Positions 23,531 to 35,156 of a stretch of DNA of 64,000 nucleotides are shown here, in pieces. The position numbers and the translations under genes are program-made. The stretch covers positions 146,422,142 to 146,486,141 of the forward strand of contig NC_053489.1 in assembly GCF_905171775.1 (NCBI RefSeq). Direction: 5' to 3'. How positions within the stretch are numbered: the first letter of the stretch is position 1; each line of letters starts with the position of its first letter. The notes below the pieces were generated by a model. The model was not told where the DNA came from. It saw only the letters and a list, made by a program, of their open reading frames with translations, and made no database searches. The stretch is from Rana temporaria. Taxonomy: Eukaryota > Chordata > Amphibia > Anura > Ranidae.

Positions 23531-23857
23531 CCAAGCAGCTTACCTCCTGGTTATCATTCAACAACCCCAAAAATGGGTGCTCTGGCCTTTCATTTGGTGG
23601 GGATCTTCCTGGTGAGTCTCAGTAGTTGGTCATGTATGGAAAATATATAATAATAAAGATAATGTGGCGTGATGCTGGTATCACATAAATAAAACAATTA
23701 TATGTGATACCAGCATCACGCCACATTATCTTTATTATTATATATTTTCCATACATGACCAACTACTGAGACTCACCAGGAAGATCCCCACCAAATGAAA
23801 GGCCAGAGCACCCATTTTTGGGGTTGTTGAATGATAACCAGGAGGTAAGCTGCTTGG
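23531..23857. repeat. Near-perfect 155-bp-arm palindrome
   Basis: The left arm 23531-23687 ('ccaagcagcttacctcctgg' inward) pairs almost perfectly with 23701-23857 around a 13-base AT-rich loop. It directly abuts the larger palindrome to the right. Confidence 0.92.
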
Positions 23858-23875
23858 AGTCATTGCTCATTAAAA

Positions 23876-25769
23876 CTAAAAAAAAAAAAAAAAATGTATG
23901 GGGGTCCCCCCAAATTAAATTACCAGGCCCTTCAGGTCTGGAATGGATATTAAGGGGAACCCCGCCGTAAAAACAAAAAAAATGGCGTGGGGTCCCCCCA
24001 AATATCCATACCAGGTCCTTCAGGTCTGGTGTGGATTTTAAGGGGAACTCCACCCCAAATTTAAAAAAAAATGGCGTGGAGTCCCCCTAAAAATCCACAC
24101 CAGACCCTTATCCGAGCACGTTAACCTGGCCGGCCACAGAAAAGAGGGGGGGACAGAGTGCGGGCCCCCCCTCTCCTGAACCGTACCAGGCCACATGCCC
24201 TCAACATGGGGAGGATGTCCCCATGTTGATGGGGACAAGGGCCTCATCCCCACAACCCTTGCCCGGTGCGGGCGGGGGGCTTATCAGAATCTGGAAGACC
24301 CCTTTAACAAAGGGGTCCCCCAGATCCTGCCCCCCCCCCTGTGTGAAATGGTAATGGGGTACATTGTACCCCTACCATTTTACAAAAAAAAAGTGACAAA
24401 AGTGTGAAAAATTACAGTAGCCAGTTTTTGACAATTCCTTTAATAAAATCTTCTTTCCGCGGTTCCTTCTTCTTCTTCTTTCATTCGGGTTTCTTCCTCT
24501 GCTTCTTTCTTGGGTCTTCTCGTCCACATCTTGCCGTCTTGCCGTCTTCTCCCATCTTCTTCTCTGTCTGTCGACCTTCTCGTCCCGCATCTTCTTCATC
24601 TTCTGGGCGATGCGCTTGAAATTGTAGATCCCGCCGTGTTCCCGCTCCTGGGACCCGCCCCCCTCTGACGCCACAGGTTAACTCATCTGAAAGTCCGCGT
24701 GTGGCATATGTGCGTCAGAGGGGGGCGGGGTCACATGAGTGTGACACGGCGGGAACTTAAATTGGAAGCTGCGGCGGCTTTTTCTTCTCCGGACGTCGCG
24801 CTTGAAATCAAATTCCCCCGCCGTGTGACGCTCTGTGACCCCGCCCCCCTCTGACGCACATGACCTTCTAAGGAGTTTACTTGTGGCGTCAGAGGGGGGC
24901 GGGTCCCAGGAGCGGAACACGGCGGCCAATTCAAATTCTAGCGCTGGGTCCGGGGAACAAAAAGATGTGGACGAGAAGGCTGGCGGACCGAGAAGAAGAC
25001 CGGAGAAGACACAAGATGCGGACGAGGAGGCCGACGGAAGGAGAAGAAGATAGGAGAAGACACCGGGCAGACGAGGAGGCTGAAGGACGGACGGAGAAGA
25101 TAGAAGAAGACGTCGGGCAAGATGTGGACGAGAAGACCCAAGAAAGAAGCAGTGGAAGAAACCCGAATGGAAGAAGAAAAGAAGATTTTAATATAAGATT
25201 TGTCAAAAACCGGCTACTGTAATTTTTAACACTTTTGACATTTTTTGGGGTGAAATGGTAGAGGTACAATGTACCCCATTACCAATTCACATAGGGGGGG
25301 GCAGGATCTGGGGGTCCCCTTTGTTAAAGGGGTCTTCCAGATTCTGATAAGCCCCCCACCCGCAGACCCCCACAACCACCGGGCAAGGGTTGTGGGGATG
25401 AGGCCCATGTCCCCATCAACATGGGGACATCCTCCCCATGTTGAGGGCATGTGGCCTGGTGCGGTTCAGGAGAGGGGGGGGCCGAACTCTGTCCCCCCCT
25501 CTTTTCTGCGGCCGGCTAGGTTAACGTGCTCGGATAAGGGTCTGGTGTGGATTTTTAGGGGGACTCCACGCCATTTTTTTTTTTAAATTTGGGGTGGAGT
25601 TTCCCTTAAAATCCACACCAGACCTGAAGGGCCTGGTATGGATATTTGCCAGGGAACCGCACGTCTTTTTTTTTTTTTTTTTTTACGGCGGGGTTCCCCT
25701 TAATATCCATATCAGACCTGAAGGGCCTGGTAATTTAATTTGGGGGAACCCCTACACATTTTTTTTTTG
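23876..25769. repeat. Giant fold-back element, ~900-bp arms
   Basis: The left arm from the poly-A at 23876 (then 'ccaggcccttcaggtctg', 'ccacaccagacccttatccg', 'cctcaacatggggagg', the CTTCTTCTTC region) is mirrored at 24888-25769. The centre holds a second, nested palindrome (about 24712-24863) carrying the same 'ctctgacgc'/'gcgtcagag' stem, with two short loops (24670-24711 and 24864-24887). The long open frames on both strands come from purine/pyrimidine-rich arms. The left outer end seems to have been replaced by the palindrome at 23531-23857. Confidence 0.88.
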
Positions 25770-26290
25770 TTTTATGAATGAATCCCTTTAGAATTGTCAG
25801 AGCCGACAATTCATTATAGCCGCGTGTGAATTTTTAAATGACTTTTTTCCTTCTGAATGTCATTTTGTGCAGGGGGAGTTCTAAGTGCGGGAAAAATGCG
25901 CTATTTCACATGCTGACATTACACCCCCCCTAGGTACGAAATTTAAAGGAATATTTCACTTTTATTGTTTCACTTTAAGAATTATTAATTTCACTGCTTC
26001 CGAAAAAACGGCCGTTTAAAAAAAAAAAAAAAACATTGATACATGTCCCCTGGGGCAGGACTGAGGTCCCCAAACACTTTTTAGAACACAACTTGCAGAT
26101 TAGCCTTTAATAATAACACTTTTGATTTCTCCCATAGACTTCTATAGGGAGATCGGCGCGGCTTTACATATTACTTTCAATGCGCCGGCTGCTACGCTGG
26201 TTCATGCGCCTAATTAAGGCTTCACCCGGAGACTAATTAACGCATGAACCAGCGCAGCGCACAGAGCATAGTAAATCCGCCCCATTGTGT
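25770..26290. repeat. Right outer part of the fold-back region, with a small palindrome
   Basis: Continues non-coding after the giant arm. At 26198-26265 'gctggttcatgcg' pairs with 'cgcatgaaccagc'. 'tagtaaatccgcccc' at about 26269 may mark an element terminus. Confidence 0.5.
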
Positions 26291-26346
26291 TTGTATTGAA
26301 ATCTGTAAGCTCTCTTTTCACTCGACCCAGCAGTGTGTACTGTGCT

Positions 26347-27147
26347 TTAACCTCCCTGGCGGTATGATTATGTCAGGTTTTTGATGCTGAAAGCGGTACA
26401 ATTGTTTTGCATGAAAATTTGGCGTTTTATATTGTAGGCCTGTAATTCTTAGGAATAACTCACTTAAATCTGTCCAAACCAGAGTCTAGTAGACATCCAG
26501 GGTATGATAAAGTTTGAAACACAAAATTATTAATTATAATATAATAAATAACTATAAATAATTATAACAAATAATAATATAATAATAATAATAAAAATTA
26601 TTCAATAATGTAATCAAATCAAAAACACTGAAATTTGCTCAGTTGCAGAACTGTCGCTGTCATTACTTTCAGTGTTTGATGATGATTTTTCCCACAAATC
26701 GCTATCGCTTAATTCTGAAAGTGATTCTAATTTATTATCGCTGTTTTCTAGCTGGTCTAAAACCACTTTTGACATAAAGGGACACTTGTTGGTTTCTATG
26801 GACAATCAACAGTTTCCAGGCAGAAAGAACAGTATTTATAATATAAAAGTGCATGCAGGGCACTGGACAGACCACTAGGGACAAAGGGGGTGTGTAATTA
26901 TTTTATACAGTACTGTAATCTGTAACGTCGCAGGGAACGGAGCTCGTCGGCACTCGGGGCACTGTGTGAATCGTGCGAGGAGACAGCTCACTCACACAGC
27001 GGGGAGACATCACAGGATCCAGGGGACAAGGTAAGTAACTCCCTGCCTGGATTCTGCGATGTGATCCCAATTCTGGCTCGGGGATACCGCTAATGGTACT
27101 GGATTTCCACACCGAGTCAGACTCGGGATTACCGCCAGGGAGGTTAA
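26347..27147 (-). mobile_element. piggyBac-like non-autonomous element
   Basis: TTAA at both ends (26347-26350 and 27144-27147) with perfect 14-bp terminal inverted repeats CCTCCCTGGCGGTA / TACCGCCAGGGAGG. A TTAA target with this arrangement fits piggyBac. On the minus strand a 63-codon frame (26614-26805) reads as a Ser/Asp/Glu-rich peptide (SLSELSDSDLWEKSS), which resembles the acidic N-terminus of piggyBac transposases and may be a residue of that gene. The catalytic domain is absent. Confidence 0.82.
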
Positions 27148-27465
27148 GTAACTGCTGGAGCTTCTAACATCACATCCACAATGGTGGCACCCAGAAACAG
27201 TCTCTGAGCTTTGGGATGTCTACATAAGAGAGGTTTTTACAGGTAAGTAATAATCATAACATTTATTTAAAAATGTACATTCAATTTTATGGGAATATTG
27301 TTGTTGAAGTAAATGATCTCGGCCTCTTTAAAGGGGTTATATTGACACCACAATTTTGGTGTCTCCTCTGACACTGACTACCACAATCAACATCTTTAGC
27401 AGGGCTTGAGTCCTGCGGGAACGCATGGGAACGGCGTCCCTGTACTTTTTTTCACAGCCGCCCGA

Positions 27466-28130
27466 GCCCAGGGCCGATCTTACACAGGGTGCAGTTCACC
27501 CAGGTGCCACAGTGGTGGGGGCGCTCAAGCGCCAGAGTGCTCCCCTCCCTCCTCCTCCTCCTTTCCATGTCAGTTTCCAGGACGGTCTCCGTCGCTGCTG
27601 TTTCCTTCCCAAGTCTGTCCCTCCTCCTGCCTTGCAGTGACGTCGTTGGGGGCGGAGTGGGGTGGGAAGTCCGGTCCTTTTTTTTTCTCCTCCTCCTCTC
27701 TGAGACTGTCACGATCTTCTCCACCCGGGTGGTGTGGCTGCACACTGTTCTCTCCAGCTGCTGCCCGGGTGGGGTTTGTCCTGAGCCGAGGTAGGGTCTT
27801 TACTAATGGAGGGGGTGGTATGTACTAATTGGGGGGTGTGGTTTGTGGGGGGTATGTACTAAGTGGGGGGTGGTCTGTACTAATGGAGTGGGGTGGTTTT
27901 TGGGGGGTGGTCTGTACTAATAGAGGGGGGGTGGTTTGTGGGGGAGTCTGTACTAATGAAGGGGGGTGGTTTGTACTAATGGAGGGGGTGGTTTGTGGGG
28001 GTTCTGTACTAATGGAAGGGAGTGTTTGTCCTGGGGGTTTTTGTACTAATGGAGGGGGTGGTTTGTGGGGGGTGGTCTGTATTAATGGAGGGGGTGGTTT
28101 GTGGGGGTTCTGTACTAATGGAGGTTTTTT
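27466..28130 (+). repeat. Truncated hAT-like end followed by GT-rich minisatellite
   Basis: 'cagggccgatcttac' at 27466 resembles a hAT-type left end, but no matching right end was found. From about 27790 to 28130 imperfect units of 'gtactaatggagggggtggt' and 'ttgtggggg' repeat about ten times. The frames through it are repeat-derived. Confidence 0.65.
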
Positions 28131-28139
28131 GCATGGATG

Positions 28140-30600
28140 GTATGCATGAGCTTCAAAGGCTAACTCTCTGCTAACCATAGCCAAACTTGATAGGACTAAC
28201 ATCTAAGGGAAAACCAAATCAGGAGAATAACCAAGCCTTTGATTTGTAACACCCCTTTATGTTTTTATGATTCCATGATTAAACAGAGAAAGGGTGGAAG
28301 ATCTAAGAACACTAACGATGTTTCATTCCCTCTACTGAATGCAAAACATTAAAATACAATATAACAATAAGCATTTTTGACTACAATCAATCATATTATA
28401 AACATTTTTCTGCTATGATATTTAGTATGAGACCCTTTCTACATATTCTTTTTTCAGGATATCTATTAATTAAATAATGCCTTACTGTACCTCCAATTTT
28501 TATATACATTTTTATAGAAAGGCAATAAAAAAACATAGTTTGAGGTATTATTATGTTGCAATAATTCAGCTGGAATAAATGTAGGTCATTCATACCATTA
28601 ATCATAAGCCACCATCTAGTGTAAAAATATGTACAGTTCTCTACTTACTAAACTTGCAAAAACATCTGCAAACTCAAGTGATACAGCACTGGCAAATTAT
28701 AAATGCCATGCTTTTAATAAAATATGTGTTAAAGAAATGTTAAAGTTCACATCATTTGCAATGACAACGATCACTGCTTACAGGGCAGAAGAGTATTTTA
28801 TGATTTTCATTTTTCAAGTGCAAGAGGATTAAAGTTTCATGCATAAAAGCCTACTGAGTTTTATTAGAGTCATATCATAAGGTGTTACAAATATCTAACA
28901 CATCAAGTTTCTTCAGATAGAAGTTTAAGATTCAATCAGCACCTTAGATGAAAGAAATCAAAGCTTTTGGCCTAGCCATGACAAATAGGGAAAAAAAAAA
29001 AAAACGAGAAAACAGCTGTGAAAAGCATCAACAAGATAAAAATTGTGAAATTTAGATGACATACTCACATTTTCTCGGTAAATCTAAATTAAGGTTTACA
29101 CTTATCTTTTTTTTTTATTATTTATTCGGATCTAAATATTATATATTTCAAATATAATAGCACAGTATTTAAGCCTGCTTTAGTCTTCAGTGTTCTCTAT
29201 TACATTTTACAAAGTAGACCAATAACCATCTACAAGGCTGGCTCTTTCTATTGTAGAGAATTAGGACTCACACTAAGGTTTTCCTTCACAAGAGATAAAC
29301 TGATAAACATCAATCCTTTTTGTTTCTTCAGGTTGCTTAAATAGTGGGTTCCCCACTGGCCGCTGTGGTTTCTCCTGATGACCCTGAGACATAGCAGGGT
29401 GTAATACTGATTTGGAGCTCAAAATAAGCTCAGGGCTTACATGTTTTTACCCCCTGACAGGGTAATACATCATGGAAGTTTTATTATTTTAAAATATAGC
29501 AAGTGTTAAAATAAAGTGATCATATAATTGTGTGATTTGTTTCATTTATCATGACATGTTTTTTTTTTTTTTTTGGTAAAAGTGTGACCGTTTTATTTCA
29601 TGATTTGTATGCTTATGCAAATGTATGAAATACATGCATACACAAAAACATGTGTGTGCAAACAATATTAAATGTTTTTTTTTTTATTTGGTGAAAAAGC
29701 TAGCAGGTATAGCAATAATTTAACTAATTATGGATAACAAGCGCTTTATTTGGATTTTTTTAAATATATAAATACATTAATAAACCTTTATTTTGAGAAC
29801 TGTAACTAATTACAGTATAGCAATTTTTATTGTGTATCTTATATTTTAGCGAGCAGTAAGCATAAACACCTATGTTGTGATAGCTGAAACACTGATGTCA
29901 AGTCAAGTCATTGATACAAATTCCCAAGTTCATCTTTCTCTTTTTTCCCTGAGCCTGTTCTGTGTCTAGAGATTAAAAGAATAGAAAGCTACTAAATCAC
30001 AGCTGGGGGGCGGGGGGGGGGGGGGGGGGGGGAGAGCTGAACTTGTGAGAGAGAAACAAAGTTGGCTTTAGTTGGCTTTTGCTGTAAACCAAGAGGATGA
30101 ATTCTTGCACTGCGCCTGCATCTACAGAGGTAAAGATATAAATGTCTATAGCTAGGACACAGGTTCACTTTAAGTATCTTACACTTACCATCCCTGCACT
30201 CCTATGCTGATAGAAATTGATGTCAAGCTATTTATGATTTATACCTAAAATAGAAGTGCATGCTTTAAAAAAATTAACATACATACTCACGTAGGTGCAT
30301 GCAGCATTGATCTGATGCTACTGCTGTCCCTCAACCACTTCTATACTGAGAACTGGATGATTAAATCCTACTGATTGCTAAGTTTGTTGGGTCTACTTTG
30401 AGTGGTGATTGTCCCCAGAGTGGTGACTGAACTCTGCAGAGCCTAGTCCATCTCCGTAACGTCAGCTAGCAGCAGACTTTAGCCTGCTGTCAACTGAATC
30501 TGGGTCATGAGAGTGAAGAGCCAAATGCACAGGCGAAGCATGGCCAAAAGAGACTTGATCATGCTTCCTGTCCAAGTTTTTAAACCTTAGAAAGGTTTAT
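28140..30600. other. AT-rich non-coding interval
   Basis: About 2.4 kb without recognisable transposon or gene. It contains several poly-A/T runs and one long G-run at 30012-30032. This is one of the longest apparently non-repetitive stretches of the window. Confidence 0.5.
30012..30032 (+). repeat. 21-base G homopolymer
   Basis: Preceded by six Gs and one C (30005-30011), giving 27 Gs in 28 bases. It could form a G-quadruplex. Confidence 0.9.
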
Positions 30601-30670
30601 AGCATTTTTATTATTATTATTATTATTTTTACTAGTAATGCCAGTGAGTGATCAGCGAGTGTGACATTGC

Positions 30671-32142
30671 TACAAAAAAGATTCACTGGCGCTCTATGGG
30701 TTAACACTATAGTCCAATATAATATTTAAGACCCTCGTATGGGCTGTAAACGATCCGTGCTGCAGAAATCCAGGTACCTAGAAGCACCACCAAAATACAG
30801 TTACAACAAAAAGGAATTCTGCGCTCATAAAGGTTTACCACTCTAATTCCACATAATGTTTGTGAGGAATAACATTCAGTAGATCTCAGTTTGTTCGGAA
30901 GAACCAGTTCTTTATGTAGAAAAGATAAGCAAATGTATACAGCACAACGCAAAAAAATGTTCCCAGTGCCTGCATGAAAACACACACAATCTTTCAGAGC
31001 TTCAAGGGTTAAAATTTTGCAATTTTGTTTCCAGCTGCATTCATAGAAAACAACCGTGCTGATTGTAATTGGAGTACATTACCCAGGACGTCACTATGGC
31101 GTTTGATGTCACTTCCTAGTTAATATCTGGCATCTGGGCTCCTGTACACTCTCCTGTATGTGTCCAAACGTGCTCCAGCCTCAATGTTTGCAGCTGCTAG
31201 GAGCGCAGCACAGAGATGACAGCCATGGAGAGACAATCTTCCTGTTGGAACGTGCTGACAAGCAGGCAGAGAAAAGTTCAGCCGAATGTTAGGCGCCCTC
31301 CAGTGGACAAAGTGCAAATTGCATTGAGGAAAAAAAATTTAAGTTGTAAATGGCGATTATAAATGAAAATCTTTTCTTGATATTACTGACTTAGGTCTTC
31401 CAAAATGAAAGAGGGGTTTTGAAACAGTCCCAGACTACGCGTTTCGCCCTATCCAGGGCTTTGTCACAGTCATCTGTCACAGACTGTGACAAAGCCCTGG
31501 ATAGGGCGAAACGCGTAGTCTGGGACTGTTTCAAAACCCCTCTTTCATTTTGGAAGACCTAAGTCAGTAATATCAAGAAAAGATTTTCATTTATAATCGC
31601 CATTTACAACTTAAATTTTTTTTCCTCAATGCAATTTGCACTTTGTCCACTGGAGGGCGCCTAACATTCGGCTGAACTTTTCTCTGCCTGCTTGTCAGCA
31701 CGTTCCAACAGGAAGATTGTCTCTCCATGGCTGTCATCTCTGTGCTGCGCTCCTAGCAGCTGCAAACATTGAGGCTGGAGCACGTTTGGACACATACAGG
31801 AGCCCAGATGCCAGATATTAACTAGGAAGTGACATCAAACGCCATAGTGACGTCCTGGGTAATGTACTCCAATTACAATCAGCACGGTTGTTTTCTATGA
31901 ATGCAGCTGGAAACAAAATTGCACAATTTTAACCCTTGAAGCCCTGAAAGATTGTGTGTGTTTTCATGCAGGCACTGGGAACATTTTTTTGCGTTGTGCT
32001 GTATACATTTGTTTATCTTTTCTACATAAAGAACTGGTTCTTCCGAACAAACTGAGATCTACTGAATGTTATTCCTCACAAACATTATGTGGAATTAGAG
32101 TGGTAAACCTTTATGAGCGCAGAATTCCTTTTTGTTGTAACT
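30671..32142. mobile_element. Palindromic 1.47-kb insertion with 14-bp target duplication
   Basis: Flanked by GAGTGTGACATTGC at 30657-30670 and 32143-32156. The arms 30799-31470 and 31483-32142 are nearly identical inverted copies with a 12-base loop, one ~10-base indel and few changes. A unique 128-base tail lies only on the left. The centre has 'gcgaaacgcgtagtctgg'. The open frames in the two arms are mirror images of each other. A long target duplication suggests retroposition, for example a Penelope-like inverted pair, but no protein supports this. Confidence 0.85.
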
Positions 32143-32692
32143 GAGTGTGACATTGCGGCAGACAGTGCGGACACGTTTTTGGGACCAGTGACATTATTAC
32201 AGTAATCAGAGCTAAAATTATCCACCGATCACTATATAAATTGCTCTGGCAGGGAAGGGATTAATACTAGGGGTGATCAAGGGGTTAAATGTGTTCCCTG
32301 GGAGGTGTTTCTTACTGTGGGGGGAATGTACGGACTGAAGGAGGAGAGATCATTACGAACAGACAGTCTTTCTCTACTCCCCTGTCAGAATGTGGATCTG
32401 TTTGTTTGCATTGACAGATCCCTGTTCTGGCTCTCTGTGGAGTGATCGCGGATGTCCGGATTACATTGCAGCTGCTGTCCACGTGCATCGGCCCCCGGCG
32501 ATGCACCACGAACGTGCACACCTCCTATAGCTGTTAAAGAGACTGACGTACAGCTATGGCGATTTGTGCAGCCGAGCCAGTATAATGATGGCGGCTGGTC
32601 TGCAAGAGGTTGCACTACACAGTAACAAATATTTCATAAAATTCCATTTTGTTTCATTTGTACAATTTCTTGATTTAAAAACAGCGCTAATT
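32143..32692 (+). repeat. Dispersed repeat interrupted by the palindromic insertion
   Basis: The flanks of the insertion (30620-30670 and 32157 onward, 'ggcagggaagggattaatac', 'gatcaaggggttaaatgtg') read as one repeat related in style to the TTAACCACTT family. It continues to the L1 insertion point. No gene. Confidence 0.55.
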
Positions 32693-32708
32693 AAAAAAAA
32701 AAGTAGTG

Positions 32709-33901
32709 GGGGCGTGTCCGAACGCGAAGCAGGGAGGACGTGTGGAAGCTGAGCTCCGTTCTGACAGAGCGCATCCACCGCCATCCTCGCCTTAATCCAC
32801 GCTCAAATCGAGCATCAACACCACGCCTACCTTGGGAGGCTACCTGCGGTTGGTCCGGGGTGTTTTTGGAGCACGGCTGCCTAGAAATCCGGGCCGGGAC
32901 CGGAGATAGATTCGCTCCACGCCGCCGCCATCTTGAGGCCTACGCCACCTCCGGGGCCCGCGGCAGTATCCTGTCCACCAAGGAGGAGCGCTGCCTACAC
33001 CAAGGGACGAGGCACACCCTGAGACCGCTTCTTACCTGCTCTGCTGGGGATATCCCTCGAAGTCCCGATCGTGGAGCGCGGAGTTCCACATACCCATCTT
33101 GCGGCCTACACTACACACGGAGCCCGCGACACCTGCATCTCACCCATCGGAGGGGGAGCCGCTTCCATCACCATCCGGGGCCCCTCCGGAGGCCACAACC
33201 TGCCCGTCCACCGGGGGAGAAGCCCCGAAGTTCCAGCCCTGCAGCGACTTCTTGCAGCCCACGGTCCGGGATCTTCTTCACAGTGAGTAGCCAGGCTCCG
33301 GCCTATCCCTGGCCTACTAACCCCGGGACTGTCTCTAACTTACGGCCAGGTGTGGGGATACGATCGCGGCTCGGGGGGGGGGTTACACTAAGCCCTCATA
33401 GACTCAAGCTCAATCAGTTCCCCCTCTCAGGAAAATCTGTGGCTTCGGCCTACTCCTGGAGAACAAATTGCTACCCCAAACACTCCCAGCCGTCTCAGAA
33501 AATTGAGCTACACCTATCCCCTAACTAGTGCCTTGTTGGAATCATCCATAGCCTACTGGGCTCCTCCATTCATTAACCACTGTATGACTTAATCCTAGAA
33601 AGCATCCAAACAAGCTTTAAAGTAATCCAATTATCTAGAGAGTGCAGGGGGAGTGCTGTTGCTACGCAACCAAAGGCCTTGCGATACCGCTGCCCCACTC
33701 CAGATGCATAAACCGCTGTCCATTACAATGCCATTGCCGCTTAAATGGGTGGCCCTCTCAATGAGTGACTAGCCGCGGACAGAGATGGACACCTGATAGC
33801 GAAGCTCCATACCGGCGGGACAATTAGCAACACAAAACAGTAGACCAGGCAAACCACGCGATCAGTGACCAGTTCCCATACTCTTGGGCAACACTCAAAC
33901 C
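32709..33901 (+). promoter_or_regulatory. L1 5' UTR / internal promoter region
   Basis: GC-rich leader upstream of ORF1. A YY1-type site CGCCATCTTG lies at 32926-32935; mammalian L1 leaders also carry a YY1 site near their start. A 262-codon sense frame (32740-33528), Pro/Arg/Ser-rich, spans most of it and looks like GC-driven open frame and not a conserved protein. Confidence 0.7.
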
Positions 33902-35056
33902 ATGACAAGGAAAAGGAAGGAAGACAGGAAACCACACAAATTGACGGAATTCTTCCCGCTCAGTCAGCATGGGGATAAGCGGAATGGCGCCGGTGTGTCA
34001 TCCACGCCGGTGCGCCCGGCTCGCTCTTCTCCCCTTTCCTCTGCCGTGCATAGCAGGCACAGTAATTCCCAGGGAAGCCCACAATCTTGTCCAGATACTC
34101 CACAAACAGCCAGTCCAGCAAAGGCTAGATTTAGGATGGAGGAGCCGCAATACAGCCCAGTGCCAGGACCCGATCTTGACTCCGGGGACGACACGAGAGA
34201 ACTACCTGCTCAAATCGAAAAATTCCCCACCACAAATCAGCCTGTCATGGATACCATGCTGAAAGACATGCTGCTCTCCCTCAGAAGCACCATCCAGGCA
34301 GACATGATGTCCTGCATGAATAAATTTCACAAAAACATACAAGCAGTGGAGTCGAGGGTGGAACATGTTGAAACCAAAATGGGTGAATACGCCACCACGA
34401 TCAATGATCTAGTAGACGCCCAGGAACAGGGAGAAGATGAGTTGGAGGGTGTCAAGGCTAAATTAGCAGATTTGGAAGACAGGAGTAGGAGAAACAACTT
34501 ACAAATAAGAGGAGTTCCTGAATCAGTGCAGCAAAGCGAGCTTAAAGCCTACGCCACCACTATGTTCTCAGAGCTACTTCCAGATCTCACAGCGATCGAC
34601 ATTACGATCGACAGGATCCACCGTCTCCCGAAACCATCTTATCTCTCCGAAAACATACCCAGAGATGTTATCCTGAGAGTACACTTCTTTCATGTTAAGG
34701 AGCAATTAATGGCGGTCATGCGGTCCAAAGATCACATACCGTCAGAATATCAGCAATTGCAATTCTATGCCGACCTTTCTCAGTACACCCTGAAAAAACG
34801 GAGGAATCTGGCTACTATAACTAAGGCACTGAGAAATCATCAGATAACATATAGATGGGGCTTTCCAACCAGCATCACTATTACCAAAGAGGGCAGAAAC
34901 CATGTGGTGAACTCGCTGGATGAAGGCCTGGCATTACTCAGAGCATGGGACATTCTCCCTGATGCAGCAACCAATGCTGACACTGCGAAAAAAACAAAAC
35001 CTGTGACCCAGGAGTGGACGAAGGTCACTGCCAAAAACTCCACGAAACACGCCTAA
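33902..35056 (+). CDS. L1 ORF1 RNA-binding protein
   Basis: 384 codons from the ATG at 33902 (the frame is open slightly further upstream, but this is the first ATG). The basic N-terminus (MTRKRKEDRKPHK) is followed by a Ser/Pro-rich stretch, then a long coiled coil (about residues 110-200, with DTMLKDMLLSLRSTIQADMM and VESRVEHVETKMGEYATTIN). An RRM-like domain begins at SRRNNLQIRGVPE, and the C-terminal domain contains ITYRWGFPTSITI. This coiled coil-RRM-CTD order is that of L1 ORF1p, a trimer that coats L1 RNA and acts as a nucleic-acid chaperone in the ribonucleoprotein. No stops or frameshifts are present. ORF2 follows 564 bases downstream in the same frame. Confidence 0.93.
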   Translation: MTRKRKEDRKPHKLTEFFPLSQHGDKRNGAGVSSTPVRPARSSPLSSAVHSRHSNSQGSPQSCPDTPQTASPAKARFRMEEPQYSPVPGPDLDSGDDTRELPAQIEKFPTTNQPVMDTMLKDMLLSLRSTIQADMMSCMNKFHKNIQAVESRVEHVETKMGEYATTINDLVDAQEQGEDELEGVKAKLADLEDRSRRNNLQIRGVPESVQQSELKAYATTMFSELLPDLTAIDITIDRIHRLPKPSYLSENIPRDVILRVHFFHVKEQLMAVMRSKDHIPSEYQQLQFYADLSQYTLKKRRNLATITKALRNHQITYRWGFPTSITITKEGRNHVVNSLDEGLALLRAWDILPDAATNADTAKKTKPVTQEWTKVTAKNSTKHA

Positions 35057-35156
35057 AGCCTGGCGTACACGACCGCAGCACTGAGTCCTGCTGAGGAGGG
35101 GCTTGGCTTTCTCTAACACAAACGTTTTTCCCCCCCAATAGTGCCTGAGCAGCCTC

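Noticed and set aside
24404..25269. Arg/Glu-rich frames resembling nuclear proteins
   Set aside because: Purine-rich arm of a palindrome; the complementary frames occur on the opposite arm.
27406..28202. 140-residue and 125-residue frames
   Set aside because: Low-complexity Gly/Pro-rich translation of a minisatellite and GC-rich repeat.
30707..32144. Pairs of identical peptides on opposite strands, possible gene duplication
   Set aside because: They are the two arms of one palindromic insertion, without conserved domain.
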